64,000 nucleotides of DNA, taken from NCBI RefSeq assembly GCF_900312745.1, contig NZ_OMPD01000007.1:369377-433376 (forward strand). Direction: 5' to 3'. Below the pieces are notes generated by a model. That model worked only from the letters and a program-made list of their open reading frames with translations, did not search any database and was not told the DNA's origin. Each line of letters begins with the position of its first letter. Within the stretch, counting starts at the first letter, position 1. Source of the DNA: Aquimarina sp. AU58. GTDB lineage: Bacteria; Bacteroidota; Bacteroidia; Flavobacteriales; Flavobacteriaceae. Made by a program: the position numbers and the translations under genes. Shown here one piece after another: positions 1 through 8,116 of this stretch.

Positions 1-801
1 TTTATCCATCACTAACTGGCTTACTCCCATATTAGAAAAACCTCCATCATGGTATAAATTCTGAAGGGTTACCTTTTTGGTTAAATCAGAGAATAGTGTA
101 ATGGTATAATCGGCACACTCTGCTGCCGTGGCATTACCTAAAGGAGACATTTTATTTGCGTATTCTATAAATCCATCAAACCCTTTCACTCCTTTTCCTG
201 CAGTTGTTGGGGTTGGGGATTGAGAAATTGTATTCACTCGTACATTACTATCTCTACCAAAGAAATATCCAAAACTACGAGCAATAGATTCTAGATATGC
301 TTTATTATCTGCCATATCATTATAATCAGGAAACACGCGCTGTGCTGCCATATATGTCAATCCAACTATACTTCCCCAGTCATTCATTACCTTTTTCTTA
401 TATAGGGTTTGCATTGTTTTATGAAAAGAAAGTGCAGATACATCTAATCCTTTTTGTGTCCAGTCATAGTTCTGATCTGTATAATGACGTCCTTTACGCA
501 CATTTATTGACATCCCTATAGAATGTAAAACAAAATCAAGTTTACCACCCAAAATTTCTGTTGCTTTATCTACAAGATTTTCTAAATCTTCTAACGAAGT
601 AGCGTCTGCAGGTATAACTTGAGTATTGGTTTTTTCTGCAAGAGTATTTATAGCACCCATTCGCATTGCGACAGGAGCATTGGTAAGAACAAAACTTCCT
701 CCCTCTTCATAAACACGTTCTGCGGTTTTCCAAGCGATTGAATTTTCATCAAGTGCCCCAAAAATAATTCCTCTTTTACCTTTTAATAAATTGTATGACA
801 T
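1..801 (-). CDS. fabI: Enoyl-ACP reductase FabI (partial, C-terminus beyond window)
   Basis: NAD(P)H-dependent enoyl-[acyl-carrier-protein] reductase, the last reduction of each cytoplasmic fatty acid elongation cycle. Translating the complement from the ATG at 799-801 gives 267 uninterrupted codons. It opens MSYNLLKGKRGIIFGALDEN, a short-chain-dehydrogenase nucleotide-binding start of the FabI type (substrate helix SIAW follows). The FabI-specific active site is present: TYMAAQRVFPDYNDMADNK carries both conserved tyrosines and the Y-x6-K pair. The frame is still open at base 1 after VMDK. Family members are about 270 residues, so only a few residues and the stop are missing. A weak promoter candidate on this strand is TTG (complement of 862-864), 18 bp, TATCTTTA (complement of 836-843). 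Confidence 0.95.
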   Translation of the reverse strand, partial: MSYNLLKGKRGIIFGALDENSIAWKTAERVYEEGGSFVLTNAPVAMRMGAINTLAEKTNTQVIPADATSLEDLENLVDKATEILGGKLDFVLHSIGMSINVRKGRHYTDQNYDWTQKGLDVSALSFHKTMQTLYKKKVMNDWGSIVGLTYMAAQRVFPDYNDMADNKAYLESIARSFGYFFGRDSNVRVNTISQSPTPTTAGKGVKGFDGFIEYANKMSPLGNATAAECADYTITLFSDLTKKVTLQNLYHDGGFSNMGVSQLVMDK

Positions 802-1075
802 TTAATTATAAATTAAAGTATGGTTATACGAGTGGTAAAGATAATAAAACGACCCAAACCACAACCAATCGAAATAGAATTTAGTTAAGTATGTAAAAAA
901 AATAATTAACGGTGCATGGCAATAAAATATTAATCAAACCTCTACATGATAAATTAATAATGTTTCTATCTCTATAAGAAATAGAAACCTATGATTGCGA
1001 TAACTTATAAATAACGTTGGGAGTTTTAAAAAAACCTGACTTTTAAAATCTAATTAAAAATTAATCTATTATCAG

Positions 1076-1106
1076 TTGATTTTTATCAACATATACCTTA
1101 TATTTG
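1076..1106 (+). promoter_or_regulatory. Bacteroidota-type promoter candidate upstream of the T9SS adhesin
   Basis: TTG at 1076-1078, 20 bp, then TATATTTG at 1099-1106, an exact fit to the flavobacterial TAnnTTTG -7 element. The perfect inverted repeat GTTGAT-tttt-ATCAAC (1075-1090) covers the -33 box, so a repressor could act here. The distance to the start codon (445 bp) leaves room for other promoters. Confidence 0.45.
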
Positions 1107-1179
1107 ACATATAATTTTGATTGAGTATTGTTTTCAAAATATCATTGATTTGATATGTAAGATTATGATACAAAACACC

Positions 1180-1238
1180 CCCCATAGTGTATATTATTTC
1201 TCCCCTTAGAAAAAATATACTATTTCATCCCCCCTTAG
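1180..1238. repeat. Three CCCC(A/T)TAG motifs upstream of adhesin operon
   Basis: CCCCATAG at 1180-1187, CCCCTTAG at 1202-1209 and CCCCTTAG at 1231-1238, each within or at the end of a run of 4-6 C in otherwise AT-rich DNA. Start-to-start spacing is 22 and 29 bp, close to two and three helical turns. They could be binding sites for an activator or repressor of the downstream operon. The function is not known. Confidence 0.4.
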
Positions 1239-1550
1239 TATTGAAATTATTATAGAGTTATTTCTATAACAGAATTTTTAGTTACACAAAGATGATGTAC
1301 CTATTTCTGAAAAAATTTGTTTTCATTAATACAAGTATAGGTAACTAACTCTTAGTACTATAAAATACAGTCGATTTATGTGTTGAAATAATTCTTTATA
1401 TAAAAAAATTAACCATTATTAAGAATATACGTTATGGAAAAAAATTACCAAGTTACTTATTATCATTGTCAGATGTTTTCATTTTTTGATTTTTAAAACA
1501 CTAAAAAAACAGGGGCTTTTTTCTTAGAACAAATTAAAAAAACGGGGCAT

Positions 1551-4466
1551 ATGAAAATTATTACGTTAACTCTCTTACATAAGAGAATCACCACTCTTAT
1601 TTGTCTTTTTGCACTACTATTCTCTTCGGCTTGTGTTTACGCACATTATCCTCATGAATACAAGTATACTTCTTTAATCTCAAAGGATACTACTACAATT
1701 AATACCAAATATACCAATCCATTAAGTCTTACTATACTAAAAATACAGGATGCCACAACTACAGGAATATGTTGTGATGGTAAAGCCAAAGCTATCGCTT
1801 CTGGTGGAAAACCTGGTTACACATATCAATGGAGTGCTTCTGCTAACAATCAAACTACAGCAACGGCAAGCCTTCTTACCAATCGCACCCACAGTGTTAC
1901 AGTAACTGATACCGATGGAACTCAAGTAACAAAAAGTATTGTTATTCAATGCTTAAATACTTGTGATATTAAAGCTACAAATACTATAACTAATGTATCT
2001 TGTAATGGCGATGCTACAGGATCTGTTGATCTAACAGTAGAAAACGGTACCCCTCCATTTACTTTTGCATGGAGTAATGGTTCTTCTGATGAAGATTTAA
2101 CTAATGTAATTGCCGGAACATATTCGGTAACGATCACCGATGCTTCAAATTGCACTACTACAAGCTCAGCCACCATAACCGAACCCAGCAAAGCAGTATC
2201 TGCTTCCGTAAAGGAATTAACCCATATTAGCTGTAACGGTTCGGGCCAAATTACTGTAGAAGGAATCGGCGGAGTACCACCTTATACATATTCTATCGAT
2301 AATGGAGCCAATTATCAAACCAGCGAAACATTTCTAGATCTCGCACCAGGACGTTATACTATAAAGATACGTGATGCTAATTGTTGTACTTCTATAGTTT
2401 GCACAACAATTTTATTTAATTGCACAGACGCTGTGACAGACATTAACAACACTTTTATTAATACACCCGTTTCTGGCAATGTATTAACCAACGATGAAGA
2501 TCTCGAAGGAGATACACAAACAGTAACTACTACTACTGCAACTACCACAGAAGGGGTTATTGTTAATATAGAGCCTAATACAGGTGCTTATACTTACACC
2601 CCTCCTACCGGGTTTACAGGAGAGGATTCTTTCGAATACACTATCTGTGATGATGGCAATCCAATTGCTTGTGACACGGCTACTGTATATATCGAAGTAC
2701 TCCCTATTAGCAATCCCAAAAATGAAGCACCCATTGCAAATCCAGATACTGCAATTACCGAAATAAATACTCCTGTAAACGGTAATGTATTAGTTAATGA
2801 TTTTGATCCCGATGGAGACCCTATTACAGTGACAACACCTACAGTAACCACCACAGAAGGAGTTACAGTAGCTATAGATCCCAATACGGGCACATATAGC
2901 TATACGCCTCCTCTTGATTTTACTGGTGATGATACTTTTGAGTATACTATATGTGATAATGGTAATCCTGCTCTATGCGATACCACTATTGTAGTAATTA
3001 CTGTTATAAAAAACCAGAATAACAGCACTTTTGCTAATGATGATGCATATTTTACTGCATGTAAAAATATTCAAGGAAATGTACTGGATAATGACTTTGA
3101 TCCAGAAGGAGACACACAAACCATAAACATAGTCCCTGTAGATGATGTAGATAACGGAACCCTTACTCTTAACACCAATGGTTCTTTTACTTATATCCCT
3201 AATTCTGGGTATACAGGCACAGATAGTTTTATTTATACAGTATGTGATAATGGCTCTCCGGTTGTTGCTTGTGATCGAGCCACTGTGTACATTACCATCT
3301 CTGCTATAGTACCTCCCAATATCACTAATTGTAATGTAACAGACGAAATCATCGAATGTAATGGAACAGATAATGAAACCATAGCCAACACCTGGAACGC
3401 CAATAATATTGCAGAGTTAGAATCCTGCGCTTCTGACACTTGTAATACAGATTTTACTGGTCAAATAACTTCAAATTATGATTTTAATAATTTAGTAAGT
3501 TCTTGCGGTCTAGGCGGTACTATAGAAGTTACATACACTATCACAGGTGATAATGGAGATACAACAACTCTTACTGCAATTCTTACCCTGCATGATTCTA
3601 CACCTCCAGACCTAACAAGCTGTACAATTACTGATTTAACCTTAGAGTGCTCTACAACTAATATTGAAGAAATTGCTAACCAATGGAATAGTGATAATAT
3701 TGCACTACTGGAAACTTGTACAACCGATAATTGTAACTCGAGTGCAACTGCATTAGTAACTTCGGATTATGACTTTAACAATATAACAGATGGAATCCTG
3801 ATAGTAGAATACACTATCACAGATGATTGTAACAACGCAACTACAGTGCAAGCTACAATAACATTCGAAAGCAATTCTGTAATTGCAAATGACACTACAT
3901 TATGTGCTCTTGATGAAATAGAATCGCAAATTTTTGATTTGTTTGATCTATTAGAAGGAGAGTACAGTACTAGTGGAACCTGGGAAGTTATATCAGGAAA
4001 TGCATCTATAGTTGATGATCATTTTTTTGATCCTCTAAGCATAGAATTATTTGGCGAAGATACCTCTGAGGAGATCGCATTTAGTTACACAGAAAACAAT
4101 CTGGCTTGCCCAATATATCTCGAAACAACAATAGAAGTACATAATAGATGTGCAGTATTCTCTTGTGGAGAAGATACTATCAAAATTTCAAAGGTAATTA
4201 CACCAAATGGAGATCCGTACAATGAATATTTTGCAGTGAATGGTGTAGAAAATTGCGGTTACGTTGTAGATGTTAAAATCATTAATCGTTGGGGGGCGAT
4301 TATATACAAATCAAGTGATTATCAAAATGATTGGAATGGCACAGCACATCAATCATCTTTAGGGTCAGCAAACCAAGTACCTAGTGGCACATATTATTGT
4401 ATAGTAACGATCAACAACAGTGGTTTAAAACCCATTAGTACCCCATTATATATTGGAACAAAATAA
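1551..4466 (+). CDS. T9SS type B sorting domain adhesin with SprB-like and cadherin-like repeats
   Basis: Large secreted surface protein of 971 residues, with a signal peptide at about 1-31. Visible modules: three SprB-like repeats (about 60-135, 137-210, 215-290; typical GTPPFTFAWSNG and GTYSVTITDA strings); three cadherin/Ig-like repeats (about 296-383, 395-486, 494-585; shared NVLxND.D..GD and YTICD.GNP motifs); two cysteine-containing modules (about 590-690 and 692-772; IxECxxT, TYTIT); and a C-terminal gliding-motility-type CHU_C domain (about 880-968, with ITPNGDPYNEYF and INRWG). The last is the type B T9SS sorting signal, so export by T9SS and attachment at the cell surface are expected. 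It lies 11 bp upstream of a PorP/SprF gene, the usual partner of such adhesins. The ligand is unknown. Confidence 0.93.
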   Translation: MKIITLTLLHKRITTLICLFALLFSSACVYAHYPHEYKYTSLISKDTTTINTKYTNPLSLTILKIQDATTTGICCDGKAKAIASGGKPGYTYQWSASANNQTTATASLLTNRTHSVTVTDTDGTQVTKSIVIQCLNTCDIKATNTITNVSCNGDATGSVDLTVENGTPPFTFAWSNGSSDEDLTNVIAGTYSVTITDASNCTTTSSATITEPSKAVSASVKELTHISCNGSGQITVEGIGGVPPYTYSIDNGANYQTSETFLDLAPGRYTIKIRDANCCTSIVCTTILFNCTDAVTDINNTFINTPVSGNVLTNDEDLEGDTQTVTTTTATTTEGVIVNIEPNTGAYTYTPPTGFTGEDSFEYTICDDGNPIACDTATVYIEVLPISNPKNEAPIANPDTAITEINTPVNGNVLVNDFDPDGDPITVTTPTVTTTEGVTVAIDPNTGTYSYTPPLDFTGDDTFEYTICDNGNPALCDTTIVVITVIKNQNNSTFANDDAYFTACKNIQGNVLDNDFDPEGDTQTINIVPVDDVDNGTLTLNTNGSFTYIPNSGYTGTDSFIYTVCDNGSPVVACDRATVYITISAIVPPNITNCNVTDEIIECNGTDNETIANTWNANNIAELESCASDTCNTDFTGQITSNYDFNNLVSSCGLGGTIEVTYTITGDNGDTTTLTAILTLHDSTPPDLTSCTITDLTLECSTTNIEEIANQWNSDNIALLETCTTDNCNSSATALVTSDYDFNNITDGILIVEYTITDDCNNATTVQATITFESNSVIANDTTLCALDEIESQIFDLFDLLEGEYSTSGTWEVISGNASIVDDHFFDPLSIELFGEDTSEEIAFSYTENNLACPIYLETTIEVHNRCAVFSCGEDTIKISKVITPNGDPYNEYFAVNGVENCGYVVDVKIINRWGAIIYKSSDYQNDWNGTAHQSSLGSANQVPSGTYYCIVTINNSGLKPISTPLYIGTK

Positions 4467-4477
4467 AAAAACAACTA

Positions 4478-5419
4478 ATGGGTATTACAAAAAACAAAAT
4501 AACAGTACTACTAATACTTTACATTAACATCATCGGATATGCGCAACAATTGCCACAGTTCACGCAATATATGTTTAATACCATATCTATAAATCCAGCC
4601 TATGCAGGTAGCAGAGAAGCATTAAGTATTGTAGGCTTACACAGAAGTCAATGGACAGGAATACAAGGCGGTCCTCAAACTCAGACATTATCTGCTCATT
4701 CTCCATTACGAAACGAAAAAGTAGGAGTTGGATTATCTGTAATACGAGATACTCCTGGTTTTGAAAACTACTTATATATTTATGGTGATTTCTCATATTC
4801 TATTAATATTACAGATAATTCGAAATTAGCTTTTGGGTTTAAAGCTGGGGCTACTAATTACAATCTAGATCGGGAATTTTTAAATGACCCTGAAGTAACG
4901 CAAGATCCTTTCTTTGGAAATTACTCAAACCGTTGGAATCCCAATATTGGCGCCGGGCTATATCTGCACTCAGACAGATGGTATCTTGGGCTATCATCAC
5001 CAAGAATATTAAATACCGATAATAATAGTACCACCGAAACATCTACGGTAGAATATGTAGCCCTAGAACGCGTTAGTTATTACCTTACAGGAGGATATGT
5101 GTTTGATCTAGGTACAAACACAAAATTAAAACCGTCAGCCCTTCTTAAAGCAACTAATGGCGCGCCAATTTCTATTGATCTAAATGCTAATTTTCTATTC
5201 TATGAAAAATTTTGGCTCGGAGGCTCATATAGATATAATGAGCATACTGCTTCAATAGGAGCCTTAGCAGATTTTCAAGTAACAAAACAAATTAGAGTTG
5301 GCTATGCCTATGAACATTTTATTTCAGACATACGCCCTTATATTGGTGGCACTCATGAAATTTTACTGATGTACGAATTATTTAATGAAAAGCGTGTCAG
5401 GTCTCCCAGGTACTTTTAA
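4478..5419 (+). CDS. PorP/SprF family type IX secretion protein
   Basis: Outer-membrane beta-barrel protein of 313 residues with an N-terminal signal peptide ending near YAQ. The family hallmark near the N-terminus is present: QLPQFTQYMFN followed by SINPAYAGS. PorP/SprF proteins help export or anchor T9SS substrates carrying type B C-terminal domains, and SprF of Flavobacterium johnsoniae serves the adhesin SprB encoded beside it. Here the preceding gene is such a type B adhesin, so a dedicated partner role is a reasonable inference. It is probably co-transcribed with both neighbours (11-bp and 10-bp gaps). The length is typical of the family. Confidence 0.93.
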   Translation: MGITKNKITVLLILYINIIGYAQQLPQFTQYMFNTISINPAYAGSREALSIVGLHRSQWTGIQGGPQTQTLSAHSPLRNEKVGVGLSVIRDTPGFENYLYIYGDFSYSINITDNSKLAFGFKAGATNYNLDREFLNDPEVTQDPFFGNYSNRWNPNIGAGLYLHSDRWYLGLSSPRILNTDNNSTTETSTVEYVALERVSYYLTGGYVFDLGTNTKLKPSALLKATNGAPISIDLNANFLFYEKFWLGGSYRYNEHTASIGALADFQVTKQIRVGYAYEHFISDIRPYIGGTHEILLMYELFNEKRVRSPRYF

Positions 5420-5429
5420 TAGCATACGT

Positions 5430-7379
5430 ATGAAAAATAGAATATTTCTAATTTTAGCACTCCTGTTTAGCACCTTTATTTATGCGCAAAAAATAAAGGT
5501 AGCAGATAAATATTTTAGAGATTTCGCATACTTAAAAGCTATTGAATTATACAAAGAAGCATTAAAAAGAGAAGATAGCAGTAAACATATTCTATCTAGG
5601 ATAGGAGATTGCTATTATAACAATTCTAACTCAGAACAAGCATATTTTTGGTATAACAAAGCAGTTAACAAATACAAAAAGATACACCCTCAATACATCT
5701 ATAAATTCATACAAACCTTACGAAGTTTAGGTAAATATGAGGAAGCTAATCAGTGGCTTAAAAAATTTAAAGCACTTCAACAAAATGGCAAATACACCAA
5801 AAATTCTGAAAGCATAAGTCTTGAAAAATTTCAAGAATTATCTACTCCAAAAGATATTCATGTTCGTGTAATAAACCTAAACTCTAATAGCAAATACTCT
5901 GATTTTGGTGGGTTTGAACAAAATGGAAATTTATATTTCTCATCCTCTAGAGCAGATGACAATGCCAAAGGCAAAAAGAAAATTTATAAATGGAATGGAG
6001 AACCTTATTTAAACATTTATCAATCTACAATTGATCGAATTGATTCAACTATTGTAGTAAACAACATTGCTCCTATTTCTTCAGACGCAGTAAATTTAAA
6101 GAATGAACACGAAGGCACATTAACAATCACTAAAGATGGTAAAACACTCTTTTTTACCAGAAACAACATTAATAAAAGAAAAAGAACATCTTATGATAAA
6201 GAAGGTAATTCTAATCTAAAATTATATAGAGCCAAGCTTAAAGGCAATCAATGGACAGCCATTGAAGAATTACCATTTAATGACAAAACTTTTTCGACAG
6301 GGCATCCAGCGTTAAGCCCTGATGAAAAAACCTTGTATTTTGTATCAGACAGAGAAGGAGGATATGGACAATCAGACCTATATAAAGTAGCTATAAACGA
6401 TGATGGTTCTTTTGGAGCTGTAAAAAATTTAGGAGACAAAATTAATACCGAAGGCCGGGAAGTTTTTCCTTTTGTAGCAAAAGACTCTACATTATATTTT
6501 TCATCAGATAGCCATATAAATCTTGGTTTTTTAGACATTTACAAATCTAATATGCTTAAAAAAAGAGCCGATGAAGAGGTCGAAATTAAAAACCTGGGAG
6601 CCCCATACAATAGTGGCTATGATGATTTTGCTTTCTTTTTAAATACAGATGGTGATTCTGGGTATTTTTCTTCTAACAGAATTGGAGGTAAGGGTAGCGA
6701 TGACATCTATATATTTGACAAATACGAATGTAAGCAAGTTTTGACCGGGGTAACATACGATAAACTCACCTTAAAACCACTTGCAGAAGTTACTGTTAAA
6801 ATCATTGATGAAACAGGTAAAATTATTAATACTACCCTATCTGATAATAACGGCAACTATATTTTTGAAGAGGTATCATGCGGAAAAACATATTCTATTC
6901 TTGCTACCAAAGCAAATTACAGGCCAGATTCTAAACAATTTTCGACAACTACAACTAATGGAAGTGAAATAAAATTAGATCTATACCTAACTCCTTTAAT
7001 CATAAAAAAAGAAATTGTAGTTAATCCTATTTTCTTCGATTTTGACAAATATGATATTCGCCCAGATGCAGCCTATGAATTAGAGAATATTGTTAATGTG
7101 ATGCGAGAAAACCCTAAAATGATTATAAAGATTGAATCTCATACAGATAACCGTGGTAGTGCTAAGTACAACATGAAACTTTCTAATAGACGTGCTAATG
7201 CTACCAGAGATTATATTTTATCAAGAGGGATTGCCACAAACAGGATCCCAAGTGCTATAGGCTATGGTGAATCACGATTATTAAACAAGTGTGGTATAGA
7301 TAACAAACCTCCTTGTACAGAAAAAGATCATGATGAAAACAGACGTTCAGCTTTTTTGATACTCAATGACTATGAATAA
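5430..7379 (+). CDS. OmpA-family protein with TPR, beta-propeller and regulatory-like domains (PorE-like)
   Basis: Periplasmic or outer-membrane-associated peptidoglycan-binding protein of 649 residues. An in-frame upstream ATG at 5385 lies inside the SprF gene. The ATG at 5430 gives a clean signal peptide (MKNRIFLILALLFSTFIYAQ) and is preferred. Domains in order: TPR-like helices (about 20-140), WD40/PD40-type beta-propeller (about 160-430; repeated LSPDEKTLYFVSDREGG-type blades), carboxypeptidase-regulatory-like fold (about 440-525), and OmpA C-terminal domain (about 535-640; FDFDKYDIRPDA, SHTDNRGSAKYNMKLSNRRA). This matches the published architecture of PorE, a T9SS component that anchors the machinery to peptidoglycan. 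As the third gene of the adhesin cassette it may be a paralogue devoted to this adhesin. Confidence 0.9.
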   Translation: MKNRIFLILALLFSTFIYAQKIKVADKYFRDFAYLKAIELYKEALKREDSSKHILSRIGDCYYNNSNSEQAYFWYNKAVNKYKKIHPQYIYKFIQTLRSLGKYEEANQWLKKFKALQQNGKYTKNSESISLEKFQELSTPKDIHVRVINLNSNSKYSDFGGFEQNGNLYFSSSRADDNAKGKKKIYKWNGEPYLNIYQSTIDRIDSTIVVNNIAPISSDAVNLKNEHEGTLTITKDGKTLFFTRNNINKRKRTSYDKEGNSNLKLYRAKLKGNQWTAIEELPFNDKTFSTGHPALSPDEKTLYFVSDREGGYGQSDLYKVAINDDGSFGAVKNLGDKINTEGREVFPFVAKDSTLYFSSDSHINLGFLDIYKSNMLKKRADEEVEIKNLGAPYNSGYDDFAFFLNTDGDSGYFSSNRIGGKGSDDIYIFDKYECKQVLTGVTYDKLTLKPLAEVTVKIIDETGKIINTTLSDNNGNYIFEEVSCGKTYSILATKANYRPDSKQFSTTTTNGSEIKLDLYLTPLIIKKEIVVNPIFFDFDKYDIRPDAAYELENIVNVMRENPKMIIKIESHTDNRGSAKYNMKLSNRRANATRDYILSRGIATNRIPSAIGYGESRLLNKCGIDNKPPCTEKDHDENRRSAFLILNDYE

Positions 7380-7397
7380 TTGAAGTCAGTAAGAAGG

Positions 7398-7892
7398 TTA
7401 TCTTTTAATAAAAATATTAGTACAATACATCACACCATCTTCATTTTGTTCTATAGAAATATCAAAATCTGTAAAATCACCTTCTATTGTACTTCTATGA
7501 CTATCACTTTTTATCCATGCATTAACAATAGATTCTGCCGAGGAATAGCCGTATCCAACGTTTTCGGCTACTTTACTTGCTCCTGCATTCGCAACAAGAT
7601 ATGATTTACGCTCATAAAAATAATCGTGAGATATATTATTTTGCTTAATCATGTAATCGGTATGACTATAGGCTTGTGATTTTATAATATCTAGAGATTC
7701 AAGGGTATTTAAATTCTTAGAAACCCTATAGCTATTTATAAGATCTAAAATTTCAATTTCTATTGATTTTACTTCAGGAACAGTAAATTCCTTGTTAGAA
7801 GAGTCTAAATTATCTTCAACATTTTCTGCAGAACAGGAATATAACAACATTGCCATACAAGCAATATAGATTACTTTGATAGGTGATTTCAT
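7398..7892 (-). CDS. CAP (SCP/PR-1) domain lipoprotein
   Basis: Predicted envelope lipoprotein of 164 residues with a CAP domain. The start at 7892 gives MKSPIKVIYIACMAMLLYSC, a signal peptide ending in a lipobox-like LLYSC. A longer frame upstream (to 7925) puts 11 polar residues before it and is less likely. CAP hallmarks are visible: LINSYRVSKNL, SHTDYM, NISHDYF, AENVGYG and NAWIKSDSHRSTI, supplying the His/Glu cluster of the family. Bacterial CAP proteins have few proven functions. The gene converges on the OmpA gene, leaving only 18 bp between the two stops. Confidence 0.85.
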   Translation of the reverse strand: MKSPIKVIYIACMAMLLYSCSAENVEDNLDSSNKEFTVPEVKSIEIEILDLINSYRVSKNLNTLESLDIIKSQAYSHTDYMIKQNNISHDYFYERKSYLVANAGASKVAENVGYGYSSAESIVNAWIKSDSHRSTIEGDFTDFDISIEQNEDGVMYCTNIFIKR

Positions 7893-8116
7893 AATTTGGG
7901 GGCGTAGGTTTGGGGCTACTTGCACAAACTACAAAATAAAAGAAAACAAACTAGGGTCAAAAATGTTAAAATCGATAAAAAACACCCTTTAAACGCGTTA
8001 TATTGCAAATAATCGATAAAATACACGTTTTTAGCACTTTAACACTTGTTTCTAATCATTAAATCAAAGAAAGTAAAAATCTACTTATTTATGATAGACT
8101 TACAACTTTACTCTAC

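Larger units (their letters stand above)
802..1550. other. 749-bp intergenic region with regulatory-looking elements
   Basis: This is the divergent spacer between fabI and the adhesin operon, very AT-rich. It holds a plus-strand promoter candidate (1076-1106), a small inverted repeat overlapping its -33 box, and three copies of CCCC(A/T)TAG at 1180-1238. A 20-codon ORF at 1434-1496 has nothing to support it. No tRNA, terminator or gene remnant was recognised. If 1076-1106 is the main promoter, the adhesin mRNA has a leader of about 440 nt. Confidence 0.6.

Noticed and set aside
1434..1496. 20-codon ORF upstream of the adhesin gene
   Set aside because: Too short, no ribosome-binding context, no family resemblance.
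2354..2893. Minus-strand ORFs within the adhesin
   Set aside because: They arise from repetitive Thr/Val-rich coding sequence on the opposite strand; no independent support.
7380..7604. Plus-strand ORF opposite the CAP lipoprotein gene
   Set aside because: It is the antisense shadow of a CDS with a signal peptide and CAP motifs.
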